Origin: Lepagella muris
GTDB taxonomy: Bacteria; Bacteroidota; Bacteroidia; Bacteroidales; Muribaculaceae
Assembly: GCF_004793975.1 (NCBI RefSeq)
Contig: NZ_SRYB01000018.1
Span: 1-64,000 of the forward strand
Reading direction: 5' to 3'
DNA length: 64,000 nucleotides
A program made the translations under genes and the position numbers. Shown here one piece after another: positions 7,471-16,558 of the stretch (position 1 is its first letter; every line of letters begins with the position of its first letter). The notes under the pieces are model-generated. The model was not told the DNA's origin and searched no databases. It saw only the letters and a program-made list of their open reading frames with translations.

Positions 7471-10400
7471 ATGTTCTCCAGATTTTTCATAGACCGGCCT
7501 ATCTTCGCCACTGTTATAGCCGTTCTTATGGTGCTTGCCGGCATACTTACGGTGCGCACTCTTCCCGTGGCGCAATATCCGGACATAACGCCCCCTACAG
7601 TCATGGTGTCGGCAGAATATCCCGGTGCGGATGCCGAGACTGTTGCGCGAGCCATAGGTGTCCCTATCGAGGAGCAGGTGAATGGTGTCGACGGGATGTT
7701 GTATATGAATTCATCATCCGGATCTGACGGCAGCTACGGGCTTACGATTACGTTTGAGAATGGCACCGACGTGGATCAGGCGGCTGTAGAGATTCAGAAC
7801 AGGGTGCAGGAGGCTACATCACAATTGCCGACGGCAGTGGTGGAGCAGGGTGTGAGCGTAATGAAGCGGAGCAGCAACAACGTCCTCTTCATAGCTCTAA
7901 CGACTGATGATCCGAAACGTTATGACGCGCTCTATCTTACCAACTACGCGCAGCTTCACATGACCGATCCGTTGTCGCGTGTGGATGGAGTCGGAGGCGT
8001 ATCGGCTTTCGGTGGGGGAGAATACAGCATGAGGATATGGCTTGACCCTGAAGCGATGCGTGCGCGCGGACTTACTCCGGATGAGGTGATGGCGATGGTC
8101 AGGTCGCAGAATATGGAGGTATCGGCGGGTTCGGTAGGTGCGCCGCCGCATAATGACGGTGCGGATTTCCAATATACCCTTACCAGCAAAGGACAGCTGT
8201 CGACGGCAGAGGAATTCGGCAATATCGTATTGCGTTCCGACGGAAGCGGCATATTGCGGTTGAAAGATGTGGCTAAGGTGGAATTGGGTAGCACAAGCTA
8301 TACGGCAGTGGGAAAACTCAACAATGAATCGACTGCACTTATAGGCATAGAGCAACGTCCCGGAGCGAATGCGCTCGACGTGGCTAAGGGTGCTCTTGCC
8401 GAACTTGACCGACTGTCGCAGTATTTCCCCGATGGTGTCCATTATAAGGTGGTGCTAAACTCCACCGACTACGTAAAGGAGTCGATCGATGATGTGCTCT
8501 CCACATTCGTCATAACGTCGCTTATCGTCATGGCGGTGATTCTCATTTTCCTCCAGAACTGGCGTGCGGTCATAATCCCGATGCTCTCTATTCCGGTGTC
8601 GTTGATAGCCACTTTTGCCGTGATGAAGATAATGGGGTTCTCCCTGAATACCCTTACATTGTTCGGGTTGGTGCTTGCCATAGCGATAGTGGTGGATGAT
8701 GCCATAGTGGTGGTGGAGGATTGCTCACGCCTTGTCGACAAGGGCGACATGACACGTCGGGAAGCGGCTCAGAAAGCGATGATAGAGTTGCAGGGACCGG
8801 TCATCGGTGAGGTTCTTGTGCTTCTCTCGGTGTTTATCCCTACGGCGTTTGTCAGCGGCATAACGGGTGAGCTTTATAAGCAGTTTGCCCTTACGATAGC
8901 GGTCTCCACCGCATTCTCAGGTTTCAATGCACTGACATTGACCCCGGCACTCTGCGCACTCTTCCTTACGCCGCGCAAGCCATCGAAATTCATACTCTAC
9001 AGATGGTTCAACAAGGGCTACAATAAGGTTGAGAGTTTTTACGACCGCAGCATAACGAAGATGCTCGGCAAGCCTGTCATCTCTCTTGCGGTCTATCTGC
9101 TTCTTGCGGCAGCCGCCTTCTGGGGCTTTGTGAAGTGGCCCACGAGTTATATTCCCGAAGAGGATATGGGATATTTCATGACCTCCATCGAGTTGCCCAC
9201 CGGGGCATCGCTTGAGCGGACTCAGAAAGTGGTGGATGATCTCAGTGCGGAGATAAAGAAGATTCCGTATGTGAAGGATGTCATGAGCATATCCGGATTC
9301 TCCATGATGGGGGGTGGTGCCGCCTCCAACATGGGTTCGGTCAACGTGATACTTGAGCCATGGAGCAAACGGGGAAAGGAGGGTGGCATCAACAAGGTCA
9401 TAGCGATGGTGGATGAGATTTCATCAAAATATCAGGAAGCAGTCATCTTCTCCATCAATCCTCCGGCGATACAGGGACTCGGCGAGTCATCGGGTCTTCA
9501 GATGATGCTTCTCGACATTAACAGTCTTGGCACCGCAGAGATGGCAAAGGCTCTTGACGACGTGACACGCATGGCGGAAGAGGATCCGCGCATCAAGCAG
9601 GTGACGTCGCTCTTTCAGGGCACCGTGCCGCAATATCAGGTGAAGATTGACCGCGACAGGATAAAGCTTTTGGGAGTGATGATGGAGGATGTCTACAGCG
9701 CAATGGCTGCCTATCTCGGCGGCAGTTACGTCAACGACTTCGTGGAGTTCGGACGCACGTATCAGGTGACGGTTCAGGCTAACGGCATCGACAGGAGCCG
9801 GGTCGGCGACGTATTGCGTCTCTCTGTGAAGAACAGTTCCGGCGAGATGGTTCCCTTCAGCACATTCGCCACGATAGAGTCAACTATGGGCGCGCCGAGT
9901 GTGTCGCGCTACAACATGTATGAGTCTGCCTCTCTGACCGCCACTTTGGCAGACGGGGTAAGCTCTTCCGAAGGTATCAAGGCGATGGAGGAGATAGTGG
10001 GCGACGCATTGGGTAAGAGTTATTCCTACGCATGGAGCGGAATAGCCTATCAGGAAACACAGTCGGGCACCACGGTAAGTTTCGTGCTGATATTCGCCAT
10101 TGTTATGACGCTGCTTGTGCTGTCTGCCCAATATGAGAGTTGGACCGATCCGATAGCCGTTGTGCTCAGTATGCCGGTGGCTATACTCGGCACGGTGCTG
10201 GGTTGCATCTTCATGCACCAGAGCATAAGCATCTATACCCAGATAGGTATAATACTTCTGCTCGGCATGTCGGCTAAGAATGCGATATTGATAGTGGAAT
10301 ATGCCATGGATTTCCGCAAGCAGGGTGAGCCGATACGCAAGGCGGCGCACGATGCCGGTGTGATACGTTTCCGTCCTATAATGATGACGGCACTTGCATT

Positions 10401-10623
10401 CGTGTTTGGTGTCATGCCCATGATGTTTGCCACCGGTGCGGGAGCCAACAGCCGTATAGAGATAGGCACGGCAGTGGTGTTCGGCATGGCGATGAACGCC
10501 TTAATCGGCACGCTGTTCGTCCCCAACTTCTGGGAACTGATGCAGACCATAAGGGAGAAATATCTTGCTGGGCTCTTCAAGGACCCCATGCAGAAGCCGC
10601 AGAAGAAGAATGATTCATTATAG
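7471..10623 (+). CDS. RND efflux pump, HAE1 family (AcrB/MexB-like)
   Basis: 1050 aa, the normal length of AcrB-type proteins. It opens with MFSRFFIDRPIFATVIAVLM and shows the duplicated 12-TM layout with two large periplasmic loops. TM4 has the proton-relay aspartates in AIAIVVDDAIVVVEDC; the second half carries the LLLGMSAKNAILIVEYAMDF motif with the relay lysine region, and GRTYQVTVQA and related loop motifs are present. It is a proton-driven trimeric inner-membrane exporter working with the adaptor and outer-membrane factor encoded upstream. Its 3' end overlaps by 6 bp the end of the convergent transglutaminase gene. Substrate unknown. Confidence 0.95.
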   Translation: MFSRFFIDRPIFATVIAVLMVLAGILTVRTLPVAQYPDITPPTVMVSAEYPGADAETVARAIGVPIEEQVNGVDGMLYMNSSSGSDGSYGLTITFENGTDVDQAAVEIQNRVQEATSQLPTAVVEQGVSVMKRSSNNVLFIALTTDDPKRYDALYLTNYAQLHMTDPLSRVDGVGGVSAFGGGEYSMRIWLDPEAMRARGLTPDEVMAMVRSQNMEVSAGSVGAPPHNDGADFQYTLTSKGQLSTAEEFGNIVLRSDGSGILRLKDVAKVELGSTSYTAVGKLNNESTALIGIEQRPGANALDVAKGALAELDRLSQYFPDGVHYKVVLNSTDYVKESIDDVLSTFVITSLIVMAVILIFLQNWRAVIIPMLSIPVSLIATFAVMKIMGFSLNTLTLFGLVLAIAIVVDDAIVVVEDCSRLVDKGDMTRREAAQKAMIELQGPVIGEVLVLLSVFIPTAFVSGITGELYKQFALTIAVSTAFSGFNALTLTPALCALFLTPRKPSKFILYRWFNKGYNKVESFYDRSITKMLGKPVISLAVYLLLAAAAFWGFVKWPTSYIPEEDMGYFMTSIELPTGASLERTQKVVDDLSAEIKKIPYVKDVMSISGFSMMGGGAASNMGSVNVILEPWSKRGKEGGINKVIAMVDEISSKYQEAVIFSINPPAIQGLGESSGLQMMLLDINSLGTAEMAKALDDVTRMAEEDPRIKQVTSLFQGTVPQYQVKIDRDRIKLLGVMMEDVYSAMAAYLGGSYVNDFVEFGRTYQVTVQANGIDRSRVGDVLRLSVKNSSGEMVPFSTFATIESTMGAPSVSRYNMYESASLTATLADGVSSSEGIKAMEEIVGDALGKSYSYAWSGIAYQETQSGTTVSFVLIFAIVMTLLVLSAQYESWTDPIAVVLSMPVAILGTVLGCIFMHQSISIYTQIGIILLLGMSAKNAILIVEYAMDFRKQGEPIRKAAHDAGVIRFRPIMMTALAFVFGVMPMMFATGAGANSRIEIGTAVVFGMAMNALIGTLFVPNFWELMQTIREKYLAGLFKDPMQKPQKKNDSL

Positions 10624-13173
10624 CCGGGAGAGGATCGATAGGATCTTCTCACCGGTGCCGATGGTGTATCCTGTAGATACCCACACCACACGGTTGAATG
10701 TGTCGGCGATGACGAATATCGGGTCAGTCACGTCGGAAAGGTGGAGCGATTCGATGAGTTCGTTGCGGCTCACGCCATTATTGTCGATGCCGTATACCAC
10801 GTTGTCAGGCATATTCGGGAACATCCCCTTGTCGAAACGTGAGGCTTTGCCTGCATCTTCGAATAGAAGCATTATCTTGACCCCTGACTCCTCCAGCTTG
10901 TCGCTGACAGCGGATATGTCGTTTAGCGCGTGGGCAGATGGCTCATGGTTGGGAGAGATGAGTCCGACCACGTAATATCCGCGTCCTGTCGTGGAGAGTA
11001 TGCTCTTGTCTGTGTCGGTTGCGAGGTCATGATAGATATTCTCGGCATTCAGCGACCCTATCACCGATATTGCGGAATTATCCTGGCGTATTTCCAACGG
11101 CAGGGATACGTTCTCATCGGGTGCAATCGTGAATATGCGGCTGAGTGCAAGCACACCTCCGTCAGCGAGACGCTGACCGCTCGTGAGTATATATTGCCCT
11201 GCCTCAAGCTCAACAGGCGCGGAGAATGTCTGCGCCCATGTGGCATCTTCCGGAAACTCCAGCTGACGCGGCACACCATTCTCTATCCTTGAAATGGAGA
11301 ATTGTGAATAATATTTTGGATCTACGATATATCCGTCGGGGGAGAAGGTGAGTGAGAGCGTCCCTTTCGGGGTTGACAGGTCATTTTTATCAGAACCTGG
11401 GTCGTTGTATTTCGCGAAATCTGCATTTATCCAGTTTTGTGAATTATCGGCATACTGTGTCGCACCCGTCACGGGATCTATGCGTGCCGGAATACCGGCA
11501 GTGCGAGCCATAGCCACGAAGAATATGTTTCGCGACAGTGGGTCAGCCTGACGTGTGCGCCACACTCCTCCGGGCGACATGCGGAGCAGTTTCTGAGGAT
11601 TCTCCTTATCATCGGGCGATATATTCAGAGCCACCCATTCCACAAGCCTTTCCGGATTTGCAGCGAAATCCTTTGACGGAATCTTTGAAAGAGCCTCCGT
11701 CAATTGAGATCTCCAGCAGGTGAGGAACTCATTCTCCACACGCGGATTCAGCACGTATTTATTGAAGAACTCCACGGGCATACCTTTGCCGTTTTTGACG
11801 CAGTGGCTCAGATGGTCTTTCACCACGTCCATCGGTATGTCGCGCCTGTCCTTCTCCGATACGTTGAGCAGCAGGTCAATTGCCCTCTGCCTATCCTTCT
11901 TCGGCAGACCTGTCAGCATATTGGTGATATTCCGATGGTTGCCACGCGCTTCGGTCAGTATTTTCACGAGAGCATCCTTATCCACATTAAGGCTTCGGGC
12001 AATCTCGGCTGCCTGTTGTGGAGTGGCGAAAGTAGCCACGTATGCATTCCTTATTGAATCCTCAAGGTGCATACGACGGTCGTTCTCGGCGCGTTGCTGA
12101 GGCGTTATGGTCGGTAGCTTCGCGCCGGAGGGTGGGGGAGTTATGTTGAACTCCTCCGTGACGGAATCGGACTGTTTCTTGTCAAGCACCACTTTAAGCG
12201 CAGGCGTGTTGCCTGCGGCATAGTCGCGTGGCGAGCCTTTGGCATAACCGAACGATTCCCCGTCGGTCGCCCACACTATGAGATCACCGAGTCCGGCGGT
12301 CAGGGATGCCTTTCCATCGTTGTCGGCAGTTTTCGTGACGGCAGGATAATATTCCGCATAATTATATATGCAGAAATTCACCTTTGCCCCTTTTGCCGGG
12401 GTGCCGTCGACATTCACCACTTCCACGGGAAGCGTAGCCACGGGCGCATAGTTGGAGGTGGTGTTGATACGTGTGGTGAGAGGCTGTTTCAGCAGTACCT
12501 CCTCCGGACCATTATAGTCGCCCGCCACATTCGTGTTCATCAGCATACCGCGTGATGCCGGAGCGTTGAACCATGCCAAGTTCAGTATCGGTTCCGGCTC
12601 ACACGCACCCAAGAAATACCATTTCCCGTCTGCCCAAGCCTCCACCCATGCGTGGTTATCGTCGGTATGTGCCCAGCGAGGGGTGTAGATCTGTCGGGCA
12701 GGTATTCCGACAGCCCTTAGAGCCGCCACAGTGAAAGTGGATTCCTCACCACATCGTCCGATAGCTTGGCTCAAGGCGGAGAGTGGGGAGGAGGTGCGTG
12801 CATCCGAGGGCTTGTAGGTCACTTTCTCATGACACCAATGGTTCACCTCCAATATTGCATCCTTCATCGACAATCCCTTCACCCTATCCTTCAGCTCATC
12901 GTAGAATACCATTCGGGCATTGTCAAGATTCTCATTGTTGATCCTGACCGGAAGCACGAAGTGCATGAATTCCCGTTGCGGCACAGACTTTCCCCACGGC
13001 AGCTCCTCCCTTGCTTTCAGCGACGCGTTGATATTCTCAAGATAGAATTCCTTTGAATAATCAGTCTTGTCGGGTAGCGACATGGTGGCGTAAAGGAAGT
13101 CGAGAGCTTCCCGGGGATTGAGTGCAGAAGCGGAAACGGCATAGCATACAAAAGGGATGAAAAGCGATTTCAT
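10618..13173 (-). CDS. Secreted transglutaminase-like protein with a degenerate second module
   Basis: 851 aa with a signal peptide (MKSLFIPFVCYAVSASA). The first transglutaminase-like core has the nucleophile in AIGRCGEES (C141) and the histidine in DDNHAWVEAW (H174); the expected acidic third residue is replaced by the sequence FLGACEPEP, so the triad is not canonical. An immunoglobulin-like segment follows (VEVVNVDGTPAKGAKVNF). A second transglutaminase-like stretch near residue 550 (VWRTRQADPLSRNIFFVAMARTAGIPAR is its core, of which the ARTAGIPARI part is conserved) lacks the cysteine. It is likely a periplasmic or surface protease/amidase-like protein. It is last of a four-gene minus-strand run, 23 bp after cutC. 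Confidence 0.8.
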   Translation of the reverse strand: MKSLFIPFVCYAVSASALNPREALDFLYATMSLPDKTDYSKEFYLENINASLKAREELPWGKSVPQREFMHFVLPVRINNENLDNARMVFYDELKDRVKGLSMKDAILEVNHWCHEKVTYKPSDARTSSPLSALSQAIGRCGEESTFTVAALRAVGIPARQIYTPRWAHTDDNHAWVEAWADGKWYFLGACEPEPILNLAWFNAPASRGMLMNTNVAGDYNGPEEVLLKQPLTTRINTTSNYAPVATLPVEVVNVDGTPAKGAKVNFCIYNYAEYYPAVTKTADNDGKASLTAGLGDLIVWATDGESFGYAKGSPRDYAAGNTPALKVVLDKKQSDSVTEEFNITPPPSGAKLPTITPQQRAENDRRMHLEDSIRNAYVATFATPQQAAEIARSLNVDKDALVKILTEARGNHRNITNMLTGLPKKDRQRAIDLLLNVSEKDRRDIPMDVVKDHLSHCVKNGKGMPVEFFNKYVLNPRVENEFLTCWRSQLTEALSKIPSKDFAANPERLVEWVALNISPDDKENPQKLLRMSPGGVWRTRQADPLSRNIFFVAMARTAGIPARIDPVTGATQYADNSQNWINADFAKYNDPGSDKNDLSTPKGTLSLTFSPDGYIVDPKYYSQFSISRIENGVPRQLEFPEDATWAQTFSAPVELEAGQYILTSGQRLADGGVLALSRIFTIAPDENVSLPLEIRQDNSAISVIGSLNAENIYHDLATDTDKSILSTTGRGYYVVGLISPNHEPSAHALNDISAVSDKLEESGVKIMLLFEDAGKASRFDKGMFPNMPDNVVYGIDNNGVSRNELIESLHLSDVTDPIFVIADTFNRVVWVSTGYTIGTGEKILSILSRL

Positions 13174-13196
13174 AAATGAAGGAGTTGGGAGAGGTA

Positions 13197-13961
13197 TTAG
13201 TGTAAGGTTTTCAATAACTTTTCCACCATATCGGGAGATGTGGAGAGGGGGGCATACTCATCAGAGCCGGGAGCACCCATCGACACGAGCGGACGACGGA
13301 ATTTCATTTTGCTTGGGATCGGCTTCCGTGCGGTGGCATGGATGGCATTCACTCCGGTAGCTGCGATTATCTCGGCAGCATTCGACGGGTTGATGCCCGA
13401 TCCTGCCATTATCGAGATTCTTCCGTTTGCCTTATCCACGAGTTTGCTTATCTGCGGGATACCCCTTATTGCGGATGGCGCGGCACCGGAAGTCAGCAGG
13501 CAGTCGCAACCCAATTCGATGATATCTTCAAGGCTTGCCACCGGATCGCGTGAGACGTCGAAGGCGCGATGGAAAGTGATGTTCAGTTTCTCCAGACCCT
13601 TCTCGCGAGCTGTGTTTCGCGCCACGTCGATAAGACGCCGCATGGCATCCTTATCGATATCGCCTTCCGGAGTGAGCACCCCGATGACAATCCCGTTGAC
13701 GCCGGCAGTGATGGAATTCCGGATATCGTTCTCCATCAGCGACAACTCTGTGTCGGAATAAAGGAAATCACCCGGTCTGGGTCGTATCAGCACGTTGATG
13801 TTTTCGATGCCTGACTCTATAGCTGAAAGAATAAGACCGAACGAGGGTGTCAGTCCCCCTTCGGAAAGTCCGGAGCAGAGCTCGATTCTGGAAGCTCCCC
13901 CCTCTTTAGCGGCGAGTACGCTTGCAATATCGCCGCAGCATATTTCAAGTTGGCGTGTCAT
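13197..13961 (-). CDS. cutC: CutC family protein
   Basis: 254 aa, the usual length of this TIM-barrel family. Conserved segments in order: ICCGDIASVLAAKEGGA, RIELCSGLSEGGLTPS, LIRPRPGDFLYSD, ITFHRAFDVS, CLLTSGAAPSA, IMAGSGINPSNA, IHATARK. CutC was named for copper homeostasis, but its enzymatic role is unsettled; here it sits in an operon with a fucosidase and a ROK kinase, a context more consistent with sugar metabolism than with copper (inference). The start ATG overlaps the GH29 stop (ATGA), so the two are translationally coupled. Confidence 0.92.
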   Translation of the reverse strand: MTRQLEICCGDIASVLAAKEGGASRIELCSGLSEGGLTPSFGLILSAIESGIENINVLIRPRPGDFLYSDTELSLMENDIRNSITAGVNGIVIGVLTPEGDIDKDAMRRLIDVARNTAREKGLEKLNITFHRAFDVSRDPVASLEDIIELGCDCLLTSGAAPSAIRGIPQISKLVDKANGRISIMAGSGINPSNAAEIIAATGVNAIHATARKPIPSKMKFRRPLVSMGAPGSDEYAPLSTSPDMVEKLLKTLH

Positions 13962-15247
13962 AATCTACATTCAATGATATGGTCAATCCCGGTAGGAATT
14001 GAGTCAAGGTGCAGCACGGTGTGGCTGCCCGTATGAGTCATTCTCACGGATTTACCCGATTTGTATTCAAAAGCTTTCTTTATCTTAGTCTCTATTGGGA
14101 GTAGGATAGCAGAGGTTTCGGGGCTCATCACGTGGACGAAAAGACGATCCCCTTTCCGGGTGGTTGTGCCCCAGGATTGGGCGGGAAACGGACCGGCTTC
14201 CGTCTCATAAATGGTCTCGCCATACGAGCGCAGCCATTCCCCCATCTCCTTCATACGGGCGAGGGCAGTGGCGGGCAGTTCACCGTTAGGCTGAGGACCG
14301 ACGTTAAGCAGAAGGTTGGCACCCATTCCTGCGGCTTTCACGAGATAGCGTATCAGGGTGGGGGTGTCCTTATAGTTCTGGTCCATTATCTTGTATCCCC
14401 ACATCCCGTTCATCGTGTTGCACGTCTCGAGTGGCAGCCGGCTCACCTCCTGACCCGACAGTCCGGCAGTATTCTCGCCCGGCAGGTCGCGCTCGAAGAT
14501 CTGTATATCTTCGCCTGCGAATGGAGCCTGGTGATGATTGTTAGCCACCATGCAACCCGGCTGTAGGGAATGTATCATGCCATATTGTTCGGGGAGATGC
14601 CAGTCGAAGGGGGTGGCGTCCTCATCATGATCCCACCATCCGTCGAACCAAATCGCCCTTATCGGTCCATAATTTGTAAGGAGTTCGGTGAGCTGACGGT
14701 TCATGAATCCATAGTAGGAATCCCAGTCGGCTTTACCGGAATCGCGTCCGGTGGAGTGTCCGGTGCGTCCTTGCGGATAGTCATCGCGCACCCAGTCAAG
14801 ATGCGAGTAATAGAGATGCAGGGCGATCCCCTGACGATGACATTCGTCGGCTATCTCTTTCAGTATATCGCGTTTGAAAGGTGTGCCGTCTACTATATTA
14901 TAGTCATTCTCGGCAGTGTGAAACATCGAGAAGCCGTCGTGGTGGCGTGTGGTGATAGTGATGTATTTCGCTCCGGCATCCTTTATAGCCGACACCCATT
15001 CCTCGGCATTGAAATCAGAGGGATAGAATCCTTTCGCCGCCTTCATATATTCCTCAGCCTGCGGTCCATAATTGAGATACCATTCCCCCTGCCCGAACAT
15101 GCTGTATATCCCCCAATGAATGAATATGCCGAACCGGTCGTCGGCAAATTGCTCACGGCTTTTCAGCACTTCCGGAGAGGGTACGTATTCTTGGGCGATC
15201 GAAATGTTGGCTAACATTAACGCTGCCAATATTGTCAGAAGTTTCAT
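13958..15247 (-). CDS. Alpha-L-fucosidase, GH29
   Basis: 429 aa from the ATG at 15247, which gives a clean signal peptide (MKLLTILAALMLANISIAQ); a longer frame begins with TTG at 15280 and is less likely. GH29 landmarks: FGIFIHWGIYSMFGQGEWY, TITTRHHDGFSMF, and the nucleophile aspartate in RAIWFDGWWD. NLLLNVGPQPNGELP is the typical late motif. It removes terminal alpha-L-fucose from glycans, probably in the periplasm. Neighbours are a ROK sugar kinase upstream and CutC overlapping downstream; a GH95 fucosidase lies at 60.9 kb. No SusC/SusD pair is adjacent, so it is not in a classic polysaccharide-utilisation locus. Confidence 0.93.
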   Translation of the reverse strand: MKLLTILAALMLANISIAQEYVPSPEVLKSREQFADDRFGIFIHWGIYSMFGQGEWYLNYGPQAEEYMKAAKGFYPSDFNAEEWVSAIKDAGAKYITITTRHHDGFSMFHTAENDYNIVDGTPFKRDILKEIADECHRQGIALHLYYSHLDWVRDDYPQGRTGHSTGRDSGKADWDSYYGFMNRQLTELLTNYGPIRAIWFDGWWDHDEDATPFDWHLPEQYGMIHSLQPGCMVANNHHQAPFAGEDIQIFERDLPGENTAGLSGQEVSRLPLETCNTMNGMWGYKIMDQNYKDTPTLIRYLVKAAGMGANLLLNVGPQPNGELPATALARMKEMGEWLRSYGETIYETEAGPFPAQSWGTTTRKGDRLFVHVMSPETSAILLPIETKIKKAFEYKSGKSVRMTHTGSHTVLHLDSIPTGIDHIIECRL

Positions 15248-15305
15248 TTCAATAAGTGGAAGACAATGAATTAAAAACAATGAATGGAATATGCCAGGAG
15301 GAGGA

Positions 15306-16280
15306 TCAATGATTATTCATATATGGGAGTGAGGCTGCGCCGAGAATAGCGGCATCGGCATCGCTTAGTCCGGATAATGAGAAACGCACACGGTCGCGGT
15401 ATAGATGCAGCGCAGCAGGGCGGAATGCCTCACGCATCGGATCCAGGAGAAGATCGTTGGCTTTTGCTACTCCGCCGAAAAGTATTATGGCTTCCGGGTC
15501 GGTCATTGCGGCAAATTCAGCGGCAGCCAATCCGAGGCATCTTCCGGTGAACTCATACACCTGCAATGCGAGTTTATCCCCGGCACGAGCATATTCCTCC
15601 ACCACTTTCGGCGACAGCTCGGATAGCTGACATTCGCGCATCATCGAGGGCTCATCGGTCTCCTCAAGAAGTCGTCTTGTGGTCTCGCGTATACCCTTTG
15701 CTGATGCCACAGTCTGAAGACAACCGTTTCTGCCGCAACTGCATTTACGGTCGGCGGCAAACGGGAAAGTTACATGCCCTAATTCCCCGGCAAAACCTCT
15801 TGTGCCGGAAAGCAGATGTCCGTCGCACACGATGCCGCTACCCACGCCTGTGCCTAACGTCAGGACTATGAAGTTCTTAAGACCGACGGCAGATCCGTAG
15901 GTCATCTCACCGATGGCGGCGGCATTCGCATCGTTGGTCACTATTGTAGGCAGCCCGAGACGTTTCTCCATCATGCTTGCAAGCGGAATGGGTGATTTCC
16001 ATGGTAGGTCGGTGGCAGCCTCTATACATCCTGTTACGGCGTTCGCACAAGGTGCGCCTATGCCTATACCGAGAATCTCGCCTTCAAGATCGGAAGAGGA
16101 AATAAGGTCGCTGATCCCTTGTGCGAGGCGGTCGCCCCATTCCTCTACTGTAGGAGTGACGGTATCTATCATATCCTTGGCAATTATATGCCCTACGGAA
16201 TCTACAATCGCGAAAGAGGTGGTGGTTCCACCGAGGTCAACTCCTATTGTAAAAGGAGGATATATAGGAAAAATGCTCAT
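15306..16280 (-). CDS. ROK family sugar kinase (glucokinase-like)
   Basis: 324 aa. N-terminal phosphate-binding motif FTIGVDLGGTTTSFAIVD, sugar-binding region TNDANAAAIGEMTYG, second phosphate motif LTLGTGVGSGIV and the ROK zinc motif GHVTFPF then CSCGRNGCLQT. There is no N-terminal helix-turn-helix, so it is the kinase type, not the repressor type of ROK protein. It probably phosphorylates a hexose such as glucose in the cytoplasm; the position ahead of a fucosidase does not decide the substrate. First gene of the ROK-GH29-cutC-transglutaminase run. Confidence 0.88.
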   Translation of the reverse strand: MSIFPIYPPFTIGVDLGGTTTSFAIVDSVGHIIAKDMIDTVTPTVEEWGDRLAQGISDLISSSDLEGEILGIGIGAPCANAVTGCIEAATDLPWKSPIPLASMMEKRLGLPTIVTNDANAAAIGEMTYGSAVGLKNFIVLTLGTGVGSGIVCDGHLLSGTRGFAGELGHVTFPFAADRKCSCGRNGCLQTVASAKGIRETTRRLLEETDEPSMMRECQLSELSPKVVEEYARAGDKLALQVYEFTGRCLGLAAAEFAAMTDPEAIILFGGVAKANDLLLDPMREAFRPAALHLYRDRVRFSLSGLSDADAAILGAASLPYMNNH

Positions 16281-16558
16281 GTCGTATTAGGTTTTGAGCG
16301 TGAAATTAATTAAAGTTTCTGAATCGTGCAAAATATTTGATAAATTATCTGCAATTATGCTAAAAATCTGGCAAAGGTAATTTGCGGGGGAGTGTCGCAT
16401 TTATGGCGGAGTGTAACAGGTGTACGCCCCACAGGGTGTCCGAATCCGTACAGTTGTCCGATGTTGTACAGTTGGTTTATTTGATAATATTGTGATATAT
16501 AGTCTGTTGCTGAATTGGCACGCGTTTTGTCACTATTCCGGGCATAAAACGAAAAAAC
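16281..16558. other. Divergent control region between the ROK operon and the ABC export operon
   Basis: 278 bp. Toward the left there is a candidate minus-strand -7 box TACCTTTG (16372-16379) without a clear upstream TTTG. Toward the right lie the sigma-54-like promoter and two upstream activator-like sites described separately. No ORF. Confidence 0.5.
16437..16530 (+). promoter_or_regulatory. Sigma-54-like promoter with two upstream activator sites
   Basis: TTGGCACGCGTTTTGT (16515-16530) fits the -24/-12 consensus TGGCACG-N4-TTGC, with the invariant GG at 16517-16518 and G at 16529 at the right 10-nt spacing; only the -12 C is T. The start would fall near 16541, 18 nt before the adaptor ATG. 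About 45-75 bp upstream are two imperfect palindromes 18 bp apart: TGTCCGAATCCGTACA (16437-16452) and TGTCCGATGTTGTACA (16455-16470), both of form TGTCCG-N4-yGTACA. They look like binding sites for an NtrC-type activator, two of which are encoded nearby. Confidence 0.75.

Noticed and set aside
7897..8442. 181-codon minus-strand ORF inside the RND pump gene
   Set aside because: Shadow of a conserved RND gene; no independent evidence.
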